Assembly (NCBI GenBank): GCA_023394955.1
Contig: JAEWZY010000025.1
Span: 1 to 36,568 of the forward strand
Direction of reading: 5' to 3'
DNA length: 36,568 bases
From: Bacillota bacterium
GTDB lineage: Bacteria; Bacillota; UBA4882; UBA8346
Shown here: one piece after another, positions 16,637-24,992 of the stretch
How positions within the stretch are numbered: the stretch's first letter is position 1
Layout of the letters: each line of letters starts with the position of its first letter
Position numbers and translations under genes: made by a program
The notes under the pieces: model-generated
What the model saw: the letters and a program-made list of their open reading frames with translations, nothing else
Database searches by the model: none
What the model was told of the DNA's origin: nothing

Positions 16637-16921
16637 TGGATGACCTCCTGTATTTCGTCTGGTATAAGTATTTTAGTACAAGTTTAATTTATCACAATTT
16701 AAAAACGATGTCACCTGATAATTATTTTTTTAATAATTTACTCATGCTTTCTGTTCGTCATAAAATATTAGCAATGATAAAAGTCAGAATGTTTTATTTA
16801 TAAAAATAAAAACTTGATTTTACGTAATTCAATTAGTATATTACTATATAAAGGCGGATTTGGTTTTAGTTCTTTAAATAAGTGTATAATAATCTTAAAC
16901 TTGAACAAAGGAGGACTGGGC
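16637..16921. promoter_or_regulatory. Divergent control region between the two decarboxylase units
   Basis: This 285-bp AT-rich stretch serves both directions. On the plus strand TATAAT stands at 16885-16890, about 30 bases before the first gamma gene, with no good -35 box. On the minus strand TTGTGA and TAAAAT, 16 bases apart, precede oadB copy 1. No operator-like repeat stands out. Confidence 0.4.
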
Positions 16922-17200
16922 ATGAACGGGACTGTTTCAACCGGCTTGGATATTTATTTACTTGGACTGATTGCTTTTTTATTGATGATCTTACTATTTA
17001 TGGTTCGTAAAGTGATTGAACTGTTAACAACGTTGCAGGAACGGCGGGAGCAAGTCGCTCTTCCCCAAGCCGCCGAGTTTGATCGTTCAGTACTAAACGG
17101 GGATTGTACCGAGGAAGAATTGGCGGCGATCACAGCTGCCCTCACCCAAATTTTGCCTGACAATCAACTTAATATTGTCAATCTGAAATCAATCCAATAA
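16922..17200 (+). CDS. oadG: Sodium-translocating decarboxylase gamma subunit (copy 1)
   Basis: The 92-residue OadG-type protein has one N-terminal membrane helix (IYLLGLIAFLLMILLFMV, residues 11-28) followed by a short acidic soluble tail (CTEEELAAITAALTQIL). The gamma subunit joins carboxyltransferase and beta subunit. The ATG at 16922 is preceded by AAGGAGG, and the open frame upstream of it is AT-rich non-coding. The biotin carrier follows 58 bases later. It is paralogous to 17947-18195 with the same layout. Confidence 0.85.
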   Translation: MNGTVSTGLDIYLLGLIAFLLMILLFMVRKVIELLTTLQERREQVALPQAAEFDRSVLNGDCTEEELAAITAALTQILPDNQLNIVNLKSIQ

Positions 17201-17258
17201 GATAGATAATCGTACCGATGCGGTTTTCGGCTTTAAAACAACGACTGGGGGAAATAAG

Positions 17259-17642
17259 ATGCATAAATTTCGTGTTACCGTAAACGAAAAGGTTTTTAAT
17301 GTAACTGTCGAAGAGGCTGGTCCCGCTAAAATCAAAGTTAATACCCAAGCTAGCCAGGAAGTTGAGGCGCCCCTCAAACCTGAGATTACTTTCAATCCCG
17401 TAAGGGGGGCGGTTTTAGGGAGCGGGGAACAACCGGTGGCCGCGCCGTTATCCGGTTCAATTCTGGAAATCCAAGTGAAACCCGGAGACCGGGTAAAATT
17501 CGGACAAGTATTATTGACACTGGAAGCATTGAAAATGGAGAATGAGATCGTTGCTAATCAAGACGGCACAGTTAAGGAGATTTTTGTTCAAAAAGGTTCA
17601 ATGGTTAACGTCGGAGATGTGTTGTTGAGTCTTACCAATTAG
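17259..17642 (+). CDS. Biotin carboxyl carrier protein (copy 1)
   Basis: The 127-residue protein has an N-terminal strand typical of decarboxylase carriers (HKFRVTVNEKVFNVTVEE), a flexible linker, then a biotinyl domain (residues 58-126) with the biotinylation motif EALKMENE; the Lys receives biotin. It carries carboxybiotin from the carboxyltransferase to the beta subunit. The domain is fused to OadA in Klebsiella; here it is a separate protein. It ends just before a terminator, making gamma and carrier copy 1 a two-gene unit. Confidence 0.93.
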   Translation: MHKFRVTVNEKVFNVTVEEAGPAKIKVNTQASQEVEAPLKPEITFNPVRGAVLGSGEQPVAAPLSGSILEIQVKPGDRVKFGQVLLTLEALKMENEIVANQDGTVKEIFVQKGSMVNVGDVLLSLTN

Positions 17643-17660
17643 TAATGTGTACATATTACT
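17641..17660. repeat. Near-palindrome after biotin carrier copy 1
   Basis: AGTAAT and ATTACT flank the near-symmetric centre GTGTACAT, giving a 20-bp near-palindrome overlapping the stop codon region. Its role is unknown; it may be a binding site or part of the transcript end. Confidence 0.3.
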
Positions 17661-17673
17661 TAATCGATTTGGG

Positions 17674-17694
17674 GCCGGTTTCGACCGGCTTTTC
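17674..17694 (+). terminator. Terminator after biotin carrier copy 1
   Basis: GCCGGT (17674-17679), loop TTCG and ACCGGC (17684-17689) form a UUCG-capped hairpin followed by TTTTCT. Confidence 0.7.
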
Positions 17695-17793
17695 TAGTTG
17701 GTCGGGACTATCTTGGTTTTTCGGTATAATCTGGTAGATAGGAGTTTGACTGGGCTGTTTGGTTAACTTTATCTTAAACCCTGCTAAATAAGG

Positions 17794-17822
17794 TTGACCG
17801 CTGACACTTTTAACAGTATATT
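17794..17822 (+). promoter_or_regulatory. Promoter of the second decarboxylase unit
   Basis: TTGACC (17794-17799) and TATATT (17817-17822) are spaced 17 bases apart. The predicted start near 17829 leaves a 118-base leader before gamma copy 2. Confidence 0.65.
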
Positions 17823-17946
17823 TATAAATAAATCGTTTTTTTGTAATTGTTGTCCATAATTAATTTACAATTAATCAAAAAAGCATTTTTGATATTGGAT
17901 ATTAGTGAAAAAAATAACAAACTGGATTAAAGGAGGGGATGCATCT

Positions 17947-18195
17947 GTGGAAGGCAGCGTTAATACTGGTTTGGAATTGTTAGTGCTAGGAGTGGTGATG
18001 GTTTTTTTAGTTTTGTTATTTCTAATGTTTGTAATGGAGATTATGTCTAAAATTGTAAATATTAGACTGACAGCTAAAACAAAACCAGCCGGAGAGGAAG
18101 CTATAGAGGAAGAGTTGGCAGTGGTCATGGCGATCCTAAATGAAGTAAATCCCGGCCATGAAGTCTCTGATATTCAATTAAAATTAATTCAATGA
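17947..18195 (+). CDS. oadG: Sodium-translocating decarboxylase gamma subunit (copy 2)
   Basis: The 82-residue paralogue of 16922-17200 reads VEGSVNTGLELLVLGVVMVF at the start, aligning with NGTVSTGLDIYLLG of copy 1. The membrane helix is at residues 10-32, and an acidic tail ends ILNEVNPGHEVSDIQLKLIQ, matching NIVNLKSIQ of copy 1. The GTG at 17947 is chosen because AAAGGAGGGG lies upstream and the alignment with copy 1 begins there. An earlier GTG at 17905 would add 14 unrelated residues. Confidence 0.8.
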   Translation: MEGSVNTGLELLVLGVVMVFLVLLFLMFVMEIMSKIVNIRLTAKTKPAGEEAIEEELAVVMAILNEVNPGHEVSDIQLKLIQ

Positions 18196-18211
18196 AATTT
18201 GGAGGGGAATC

Positions 18212-18580
18212 ATGAAAAGCTATCGCGTATCAGTAAACGGTAAGACTTATGAAGTTATTGTTGAAGAAACCTCGAATGCAGGTACGGCTCGAGTTGCGGC
18301 GGCCGCTGCTAAAGTGGAAACAGCTCCAGTAAATACCGGAGTTAGCCCCCGCGAACCGATCGCCGAAGGTACCCCGGTAAATGCGCCTCTCTCGGGTTCA
18401 ATTCTTGCGATCAAGGTCAAACCGGGTGATTCGGTTAATACCGGCCAGGTATTATTAACCTTGGAAGCATTGAAAATGGAGAACGAGATTGTGGCCCCGG
18501 CTGCGGGAGTAGTAAAAGAAATCTGTGTTCAAACCGGCGCTATGGTCAGTGTGGGAGATATTCTGGTTGTCCTTGGTTAA
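18212..18580 (+). CDS. Biotin carboxyl carrier protein (copy 2)
   Basis: This 122-residue protein has the same layout as copy 1: SYRVSVNGKTYEVIVEE, an Ala/Pro-rich linker (residues 22-50), then a biotinyl domain with NAPLSGSILAIKVKPGD and the biotin site EALKMENE. The two carriers are nearly interchangeable in the biotinyl domain and differ in the linker. It lies 16 bases after gamma copy 2 and just before oadB copy 2. Confidence 0.93.
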   Translation: MKSYRVSVNGKTYEVIVEETSNAGTARVAAAAAKVETAPVNTGVSPREPIAEGTPVNAPLSGSILAIKVKPGDSVNTGQVLLTLEALKMENEIVAPAAGVVKEICVQTGAMVSVGDILVVLG

Positions 18581-18598
18581 TTTATGGGAGGTTTTATG

Positions 18599-19747
18599 AT
18601 GTGGACTAGTCTTCAAGAGTTGGCTTTAAGTACCGGGCTAACCGGCATGTCCTGGGAAACATTGGTGATGCTGGTTGTTTCATTGGTCCTTATTTATTTG
18701 GCCATTGTCAAGCAATATGAACCTTTGCTTTTATTACCGATTGCCTTTGGAATGCTTTTGACCAACCTACCCTTAGCAGGGATGATGGATGAGCCGATTA
18801 AAGCAGCCAGCGGACAATTACTCCAACCTGGAGGATTGATTTACTATCTTTATCAGGGTGTCAAGTTGGGGATTTATCCGCCGTTAATCTTTTTAGGAGT
18901 AGGCGCGATGACCGATTTTGGCCCGTTGCTGGCCAATCCGAAAAGTATCTTATTGGGCGCCGCGGCGCAATTGGGTATCTTTTGTGCTTTACTAGGCGCT
19001 ATCTTTTTAGGTTTCGATATCAAAGCCGCCGCTTCGATTGGAATCATCGGCGGAGCGGACGGACCGACCGCGATCTATCTTACCAGTAGACTAAAGCCGG
19101 AATTGTTGGGCCCGATTGCGATTGCCGCGTATTCCTATATGGCGTTAATACCAATCATTCAACCGCCGTTGATGCGGCTTATGACCACCAAAGCGGAACG
19201 GCAAATAGTAATGGAACAACTGCGGCCGGTATCGAAAACGGAAAAAATCATCTTTTCGGTGATGGTTACCATTATCGGGGCTTTATTGCTTCCTTCGGCC
19301 GCTGCTCTATTGGGTTCATTGATGTTCGGAAACTTGTTGCGTGAATCGGGAGTGGTGGAAAGACTATCAAAGACGGCCCAAAATGAAATGATCAATATTA
19401 TCACTATTTTTTTGGGCCTGTCGGTAGGCGCCACCGCCAAAGCGGATTTGTTTTTAAAACCATCGACTATCGGGATTATTGTTCTTGGTCTGTGCGCCTT
19501 TTGTTTTAGTACCATTGGCGGATTACTGTTTGGTAAGTTAATGTGCAAATTGACCGGCGGCAAGATCAATCCGTTGATTGGAGCGGCCGGAGTATCGGCG
19601 GTGCCGATGGCTGCCCGGGTGGTCCAGAAGGTAGGGGCTGAAGAACGCCCCGGAAACTATCTATTGATGCACGCCATGGGGCCGAATGTGGCTGGAGTTA
19701 TCGGTTCGGCAATCGCTGCGGGAGTCCTATTGGCGAGATTGCAGTAA
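18599..19747 (+). CDS. oadB: Sodium-translocating decarboxylase beta subunit (copy 2)
   Basis: The 382-residue membrane protein has the same motifs as copy 1: GAMTDFGPLLANP, IIGGADGPTAIY with the sodium-path Asp, SYMALIPIIQPPL, NPLIGAAGVSAVPMAARV. The ATG at 18599 has GGGAGG seven bases upstream; an adjacent ATG at 18596 is the alternative. It lies 18 bases after biotin carrier copy 2 and 34 bases before the carboxyltransferase, so gamma-carrier-beta-alpha forms one unit. Confidence 0.93.
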   Translation: MWTSLQELALSTGLTGMSWETLVMLVVSLVLIYLAIVKQYEPLLLLPIAFGMLLTNLPLAGMMDEPIKAASGQLLQPGGLIYYLYQGVKLGIYPPLIFLGVGAMTDFGPLLANPKSILLGAAAQLGIFCALLGAIFLGFDIKAAASIGIIGGADGPTAIYLTSRLKPELLGPIAIAAYSYMALIPIIQPPLMRLMTTKAERQIVMEQLRPVSKTEKIIFSVMVTIIGALLLPSAAALLGSLMFGNLLRESGVVERLSKTAQNEMINIITIFLGLSVGATAKADLFLKPSTIGIIVLGLCAFCFSTIGGLLFGKLMCKLTGGKINPLIGAAGVSAVPMAARVVQKVGAEERPGNYLLMHAMGPNVAGVIGSAIAAGVLLARLQ

Positions 19748-19781
19748 AGTTATTCCCATATAAAAAAACGAGGTGAATTAG

Positions 19782-21125
19782 ATGGCAAAACCGGTTCGGA
19801 TTACGGAGACGATTTTCAGGGACGCTCACCAATCATTATGGGCGACCAGGATGAAGACTGAAGATATGATGGCCATCGCGGAAGCTATAGACGAAATTGG
19901 TTATCATTCTTTAGAAGCTTGGGGTGGGGCCACTTTTGACAGTTGCCTTCGCTTTTTGAAGGAGGATCCCTGGGTCCGGCTCCGGCGTTTAAAGGCGGTT
20001 ATTCGGAAGACACCGCTCCAGATGCTATTACGGGGCCAAAATATTTTAGGTTACCGTCACTATTCCGACGATGTAGTTACGGAATTCTGCAAACGGGCTG
20101 TCGACAATGGAATCGGAATTATCCGGATCTTTGACGCTGTGAATGATATTCGGAATATGGAAGTCGCTATCAAAGCTTCGAAAGAGGCCGGCGCCCATGT
20201 TCAGGGGACAGTGGTTTATACCATTAGTCCGGTCCATAATATCGAGGCTTATGTCAAGCTAGCCAAGGAATTGAAAGAGTTAGGCTGCGATTCAATTTGT
20301 ATCAAGGATATGGCGGGCCTTCTCAAACCGTACGTGGCGGAAGAATTGATTACAGAGTTGAAGAAGGCTATAAATTTACCCTTGCAATTACACGGCCATT
20401 ATACTAGCGGGCTGGCTTCAATGACTTACTTGAAAGCGATCGAAGCCGGTGTGGATGTAATCGACACCGCTCTTTCCGCTTTAGCGCAGGGCACTTCCCA
20501 ACCGCCGACTGAGTCAATGGTCGCCGCTTTACAAGGCACACCCTATGATACCGGAATCGATTTGAATCAGATTACCCCCATTAATCAGCACTTCAATGAG
20601 GTCAAAAAACAATATCAGTCGGTATCCGCCCCGATTCAAGTGGATACTGCGGTTCTTTCTTATCAAATACCGGGCGGGATGATTTCCAACCTCCGTAACC
20701 AATTGGCCGGACAGAACGCGGCCGATCGATACGAAGAAGTCTTGGCTGAAGTACCGAAAGTCAGGGAAGAACTTGGTTTCCCGCCTTTGGTGACCCCGAC
20801 CAGCCAGATGTTGGGAACCCAAGCGGTGTTGAACGTTTTAACCGGCAAGAGATATGGAGTGGTTCCGAAAGAGATTAAAGATTACGTCCGTGGTATGTAT
20901 GGCCGGCCCCCGGCGACGATTGATCCCGAGGTTCAAAAGCTGATTATCGGCGATGAACAGCCGATCACTCATCGTCCCGCCGATGATTTAGAGCCCATGC
21001 TTGATAAAGCCCGGAAAGAGATCATGCCTTATTACCAGCAAGAAGAAGATGTTCTCTCCTATGTGCTCTTTCCCGAAGTGGCAGTGGAATATTTTAAGCA
21101 TCGCGCTGCTAATGCTGGTAAATGA
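19782..21125 (+). CDS. oadA: Carboxyltransferase (alpha) subunit of sodium-pumping oxaloacetate decarboxylase
   Basis: The 447-residue protein of the OadA/5S carboxyltransferase family moves the carboxyl group from a keto acid to biotin. A TIM barrel with TETIFRDAHQSLWATRM (metal Asp), LEAWGGATFDSCLRFL, CIKDMAGLL (catalytic Lys), LQLHGHYTSGLA (metal His-x-His) and a C-terminal conserved helical domain are visible. There is no fused biotinyl domain, in line with separate carriers. The MLLRGQN segment is typical of pyruvate/oxaloacetate-type enzymes, so oxaloacetate is the likeliest substrate. It is the only alpha subunit in the window and is closed by a strong terminator. Confidence 0.9.
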   Translation: MAKPVRITETIFRDAHQSLWATRMKTEDMMAIAEAIDEIGYHSLEAWGGATFDSCLRFLKEDPWVRLRRLKAVIRKTPLQMLLRGQNILGYRHYSDDVVTEFCKRAVDNGIGIIRIFDAVNDIRNMEVAIKASKEAGAHVQGTVVYTISPVHNIEAYVKLAKELKELGCDSICIKDMAGLLKPYVAEELITELKKAINLPLQLHGHYTSGLASMTYLKAIEAGVDVIDTALSALAQGTSQPPTESMVAALQGTPYDTGIDLNQITPINQHFNEVKKQYQSVSAPIQVDTAVLSYQIPGGMISNLRNQLAGQNAADRYEEVLAEVPKVREELGFPPLVTPTSQMLGTQAVLNVLTGKRYGVVPKEIKDYVRGMYGRPPATIDPEVQKLIIGDEQPITHRPADDLEPMLDKARKEIMPYYQQEEDVLSYVLFPEVAVEYFKHRAANAGK

Positions 21126-21132
21126 AAAACAG

Positions 21133-21163
21133 TCGAGCCGGTCTTTAACCGGCTCGATTTTTT
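21133..21163 (+). terminator. Terminator of the decarboxylase operon
   Basis: TCGAGCCGG (21133-21141) and CCGGCTCGA (21149-21157) form a perfect 9-bp stem with a 7-base loop followed by six T. It also lies in the tail of the converging acyl-CoA synthetase gene. Confidence 0.9.
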
Positions 21164-21171
21164 ATTGACCG

Positions 21172-22824
21172 CTACTTTCCATCCTGCTCCCGGATTTCCA
21201 CTCTCCGGATTTTTCCACTGATAGTCTTGGGAAGTTCATCTACAAATTCGATAATCCGGGGATATTTATATGGAGCGGTAACGTTTTTTACATGGTTTTG
21301 CAATTCGACCTTCAATTCCTCGCTAGCTTGAAAATTCTTGGTTAGAACCACAGTTGCTTTGACCACTTGACCCCGGACTTCGTCGGGGACTGCGGTTACC
21401 GCGCATTCCAATACCGCGGAATGTTCCAGCAGCGCGCTTTCAACTTCGAAAGGACCGATTCGGTAGCCGGAACTTTTAATAACATCATCGGTCCGGCCGA
21501 CAAACCAATAATACCCGTCCTCATCCCGCCAGGCAGTATCGCCGGTATAGTAGATCCCGCCGTACCAGACACTTTTGGTACGTTCCGCATCACGGTAATA
21601 GCCATCGAAGATACCGACCGGTCTTCGTTTGTCAGTGCGAATGACAATTTCTCCGATCTCACCAACCTCGCAAGAGCGGCCGGTTTCATCAATAATATCA
21701 ATATCATATCCGGGTGAAGGTTTGCCCATTGATCCGGGTTTTGGTTCCATCCAAGGATAGGTAGCTAAGGATACGGTAAGTTCAGTTTGGCCATAACCTT
21801 CCCTTAATTTTAGTCCGGTTAGTTTTAAGAATTGATTATAAACCTCCGGATTTAAAGGCTCACCGGCGACCACACAATATTCAAGTTTACTCAGATCATA
21901 CTGGGAGAAATCCTCCTTAATCAAATAGCGATAAATTGTAGGCGGCGCACAGAAAGTAGCGATGCTGTAATCAGCGATTTTTTGCAAAAGATCTTTGGGA
22001 ATGAATTTATCATAATCATAGACAAAGACGATGGCGCCGGAGAGCCATTGTCCATAGAGCTTGCCCCAGACTGATTTGGCCCAACCGGTATCGGAGACGG
22101 TAAGGTGCAACTTGTTATCTTGAACACATTGCCAAAACTTGGCGGTCAAAATATGCCCCAAGGGATAGGTGTAATTATGTTGAACCATTTTGGGGTAACC
22201 GGTGGTCCCTGAGGTGAAATAAAGCAACATAATATCGTCGTTTTCCGTCATCTCGGCGCCGCTAGGCTCGACCCAAGATCCACTAGCTTTCTTTAGTTCA
22301 GTATCGAAGTTAATCCAGCCCTCCCGTTCTCCGCCAACCATGGCTTTTAGCTTTAGACTTGAGGATTCAGGTTGGGCTTCATCGATCTGGTCGATAACTT
22401 CTTCGCCGGCAACTGCGACGACCATTTTAACACTGGCGGCGTCAAAACGGTAAGTCAAGTCTTTCTTCTTTAAAAGGTGGGTTGCTGGAATACAGATAGC
22501 GCCGATTTTATGCAGAGCTATTATACAAAACCAAAATTCATAACGGCGCTTTAAGATCAACATTACCGGATCGCCCTTTTTAATGCCGACTGATTTAAAG
22601 AAGTTAGCCGCTTGATCGCTGTATAGTTTGATGTCCCCAAAGGTGAATTGGGCTTTATTGCCTTTTTCGTCGCACCAGACAAGGGCAACCTTGTCCGGAG
22701 ATTGGACCGCCCATTCATCAATTACGTCATAGGCGAAGTTGAAATTATCCGGGACTTTGATTTGCCAATTTTGATAAAAATCTTCATAAGATTGATATTC
22801 AAGACCAACATATTTTTCTAACAT
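21172..22824 (-). CDS. AMP-forming acyl-CoA synthetase
   Basis: The 550-residue adenylate-forming enzyme activates a carboxylic acid to its CoA ester through an acyl-AMP. Core motifs in order are LLYFTSGTTGYPK (P-loop-like, about residue 202), REGYGQTE (about 338), YYTGDTAW, GRTDDVIKSSGYRIGPFEVES, and the C-terminal catalytic Lys in PKTISGKIRR. It belongs to the acetyl/medium-chain acyl-CoA synthetase branch. The acid cannot be told from the sequence. The XRE-cupin regulator lies upstream in the same direction with a 131-base gap, a pairing that fits a regulator sensing a related small molecule. Confidence 0.9.
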   Translation of the reverse strand: MLEKYVGLEYQSYEDFYQNWQIKVPDNFNFAYDVIDEWAVQSPDKVALVWCDEKGNKAQFTFGDIKLYSDQAANFFKSVGIKKGDPVMLILKRRYEFWFCIIALHKIGAICIPATHLLKKKDLTYRFDAASVKMVVAVAGEEVIDQIDEAQPESSSLKLKAMVGGEREGWINFDTELKKASGSWVEPSGAEMTENDDIMLLYFTSGTTGYPKMVQHNYTYPLGHILTAKFWQCVQDNKLHLTVSDTGWAKSVWGKLYGQWLSGAIVFVYDYDKFIPKDLLQKIADYSIATFCAPPTIYRYLIKEDFSQYDLSKLEYCVVAGEPLNPEVYNQFLKLTGLKLREGYGQTELTVSLATYPWMEPKPGSMGKPSPGYDIDIIDETGRSCEVGEIGEIVIRTDKRRPVGIFDGYYRDAERTKSVWYGGIYYTGDTAWRDEDGYYWFVGRTDDVIKSSGYRIGPFEVESALLEHSAVLECAVTAVPDEVRGQVVKATVVLTKNFQASEELKVELQNHVKNVTAPYKYPRIIEFVDELPKTISGKIRRVEIREQDGK

Positions 22825-22955
22825 CTTTCTTCAGCCCTTCTGTTATAATTTGTCCGAAATAAAGTAGGCGAAAGGCGCGAGGCATGAGTATGAAAGTAAT
22901 GTCCCAACGCCTAATTTATATCTATAAACCCTAGTAAATCAGTTGCGGTGGCTGG

Positions 22956-23510
22956 TTATAAAATAATAGCTAGGAATTTGGCGGGTTTTCCGTTTAAGGC
23001 CTTCATACCGTGATTTACATTGGAATCATAATAAAGAGAATCGCCTTCGTTAAGGATGATTTCTTTCTCACCGAGAACGATTTTGAGGGTCCCTTCCAAC
23101 AAATAGTCGAACTCTTGCCCGGGGTGGTTATTAAGGTGCATCGGAGTCTCCTCGGGTTCGGGGTCGACGGATACTAAAAACGGCTCGGCCTTTTTGTGGA
23201 CAAAGTTATAAGCCAAGTTTTGATATTTATATTCTTTACGACGTTCGACCGAGACTCCTCTTCCGTTGCGGGTTAAAGCATAGGTATGCAATCGGGGTTC
23301 TTCGCCGGTTAATAATGCGGACAGTTCCATATTGAAATGTTGCGCCATCCGGTAAAGAACGCCGACTGGAATATCAACAGCCCCACTTTCATAATCCTGG
23401 TATAATTCAAAGGGTATGTTTAGTTCTCGAGCCAGATCGGCGGCGGAAATCCCAAAAATGTCCCTTAAACCTTTTACTCGTTCAGCAATTTGCTTTAATT
23501 GTTCTTCCAT
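22956..23510 (-). CDS. XRE-type regulator with cupin sensor domain
   Basis: The 184-residue protein has an N-terminal helix-turn-helix (residues 10-65: LRDIFGISAADLARELNI) and a C-terminal cupin (about 110-184: HLNNHPGQEFDYLLEGTLKI; LNEGDSLYYDSNVNHGMKA). This is the PuuR-like domain order. Such regulators sense small ligands through the cupin. It is upstream of and probably transcribed with the acyl-CoA synthetase, and divergent from the FadR-type regulator. Confidence 0.9.
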   Translation of the reverse strand: MEEQLKQIAERVKGLRDIFGISAADLARELNIPFELYQDYESGAVDIPVGVLYRMAQHFNMELSALLTGEEPRLHTYALTRNGRGVSVERRKEYKYQNLAYNFVHKKAEPFLVSVDPEPEETPMHLNNHPGQEFDYLLEGTLKIVLGEKEIILNEGDSLYYDSNVNHGMKALNGKPAKFLAIIL

Positions 23511-23790
23511 TAATCCTGATAACTCCTTTCATCGATTTAGGCTGTTAGCTGCATCGGGTTTTATATAGAAAAAGGTATTATTGTATAACATATTCGCTCC
23601 GTTTTCAGCAAATCCTTTCATTTAAAAAGTAAAAACCATTTTTATTTTGTTGTCTCTTATTTTACCAAGCACATATGAAGTAATACATTGGAAGTTTCGT
23701 AGATGCTTCATTTAATTGTGGCTTAATCTTTGAAAAGCGCTAATATTAATTAAGTAGGTTTTGGAGAAGGATTTTTGCGATTGGCGGCGA

Positions 23791-23809
23791 AATTTCTTTT
23801 AAAGAAATT
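23791..23809. promoter_or_regulatory. Perfect 19-bp AT palindrome upstream of the FadR-type regulator
   Basis: AATTTCTTT (23791-23799), one T, then AAAGAAATT (23801-23809). It abuts the TGGTC operator on its right and may be a second binding site or a transcript hairpin. Confidence 0.45.
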
Positions 23810-23827
23810 GGTCTGGTGGTCAGACCA
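23809..23827. promoter_or_regulatory. FadR/LldR-type GntR operator
   Basis: TGGTCAGACCA (23817-23827) is a perfect TGGTC-N-GACCA palindrome as used by FadR-subfamily regulators of lactate and related acids. A further TGGTCTG at 23809-23815 pairs with the same right half (CAGACCA). It lies 28 bases before the regulator start, so it is probably autoregulatory. Confidence 0.75.
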
Positions 23828-23854
23828 TAAAAACAACATTTTTGGAGGCGTTAA

Positions 23855-24547
23855 ATGGAGATCCTGCCGATTAATCAAAAACGAATTTATCAGTCGATTA
23901 TTGAACAATTTATCGGGCTGATTAAGCGCGGCGAGTTGCGGATAGGGGAAAAAACGCCTCCGGAACGGATCTTGGCGGAGATGTTCAATGTGAGCAGAGC
24001 TTCGATTCGCGAAGCGTTAAGCGCTTTGGAAATAATCGGTTTAATTGAGGTTCGTCCAGGCGAAGGTTCTTTTGTCACTGAGTTTAATATCGCTCCTTTT
24101 GTCAATGCTATTTCCCCATTGTTTATTAAGTACGAATCCATGGAAAGAGATTTGCTTGATTTTAGGAAACTATTGGAGCTAAGTGCGGTTGAGTTAGCTG
24201 CCACCAGGGGGGAATCTACTAAAGATCTATTAACATCGCTGGTAAATATGAAGACAGCTATTGAACGCGATGATTTAAACGCTGGGGCGGATGCGGACAT
24301 TTTATTTCATAAAAGCATCTTTTTACTGAGTCAAAACTTTATCCTACAAAAAGCTTCGGATTGTATCGCAACAATCTTGGAGAGTTCGGTTAAGTTTAAC
24401 CGGGAAAAAATACTCGGCAATAATCACAATGCGAATGAGTTATACAATCAACATCTTGGAATTTATGAAGCAATTATGTTACACCGTCCGGAATTGGCCA
24501 AAAGCCGAATGGAACAACACTTGAACTTTGTGTTAGGAATTTCGTGA
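23855..24547 (+). CDS. GntR-family regulator, FadR subfamily (probable lactate-type regulator)
   Basis: The 230-residue protein has an N-terminal winged helix (residues 1-72: IGEKTPPERILAEMFNVSRA, SIREALSALEIIGLIEVRPG) and an all-helical FCD effector domain (about 95-225) with the metal/carboxylate pocket seen as DFRKLLE, DILFHKSIF and HLGIYEAIM. FCD regulators respond to small organic acids. The next gene downstream is the etfB remnant of a lactate dehydrogenase-Etf operon. The order regulator-EtfB-...-LctD matches the lct operon of acetogens, so lactate or a similar 2-hydroxy acid is the inferred effector. The gene itself looks intact. Confidence 0.9.
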   Translation: MEILPINQKRIYQSIIEQFIGLIKRGELRIGEKTPPERILAEMFNVSRASIREALSALEIIGLIEVRPGEGSFVTEFNIAPFVNAISPLFIKYESMERDLLDFRKLLELSAVELAATRGESTKDLLTSLVNMKTAIERDDLNAGADADILFHKSIFLLSQNFILQKASDCIATILESSVKFNREKILGNNHNANELYNQHLGIYEAIMLHRPELAKSRMEQHLNFVLGIS

Positions 24548-24561
24548 AGTCGGAGGTATAA

Positions 24562-24991
24562 ATGCAAATCATGGCCTGCGTTAAACAAGTTCCGGGAACT
24601 TCTAAAGTCCGAGATGGATACAGCTACCGGTGTTTTAAAGCGGAGCGGGGTTGATAGTAAAATGAACCCTTATGACCTTTACGCTTTGGAAACCGCCCTT
24701 CGAATAAAGGAACAAATCGGTGGGAGTGTCGCGGTAGTCTCTATGGGACCGACCCAAGCCCAAGCGGTAATCAAAAAGGCCTATATGATGGGCGCGGATG
24801 AAGGGTACTTAGTTTTAGACTCTAAATTTGTCGGTTCCGATGTTTTGGCTACTTCGTTCACTCTATCCCAGGCCATTCGGGAGATGGGAGGATTTGACCT
24901 GATCATCTGTGGTAAACAAACTACCGACGGCGATACCGCTCAAGTGGGTCCGGAATTGGCCGAATTCCTCGGTATCCCTCATGTGGCTTAG
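24562..24991 (+). pseudogene. etfB/lctB remnant: frameshifted and truncated electron-transfer flavoprotein beta subunit
   Basis: ATG at 24562 behind GGAGG opens QIMACVKQVPGTSKV, the standard N-terminus of EtfB. At 24609-24610 (GTCCGAG) one extra C shifts the frame. Reading from GAG ATG GAT onward restores MDTATGVLKRSGVDSKMNP and continues through SMGPTQAQAV and GKQTTDGDTAQVGPELAEFL, all typical of LctB-like EtfB. The frame then stops at TAG 24989-24991, about half way through a normal EtfB (~260 residues). The rest of etfB, all of etfA and most of the dehydrogenase are missing at this point. The protein cannot work as an electron carrier. Confidence 0.85.
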
Positions 24992-24992
24992 A

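Larger units (their letters stand above)
23511..23854. other. Divergent regulator intergenic region
   Basis: The 344 bases separate two divergent regulator genes. They hold the FadR-type operator and the AT palindrome described separately, plus a weak CG-centred AAAAGCGCTAAT element near 23734. No open frame with a ribosome site is visible. Confidence 0.5.

Noticed and set aside
23733..23746. Catabolite (cre) or LacI site AAAAGCGCTAAT
   Set aside because: The CG centre is not placed as in the cre consensus, and it does not fit CTAANCGNTTAR.
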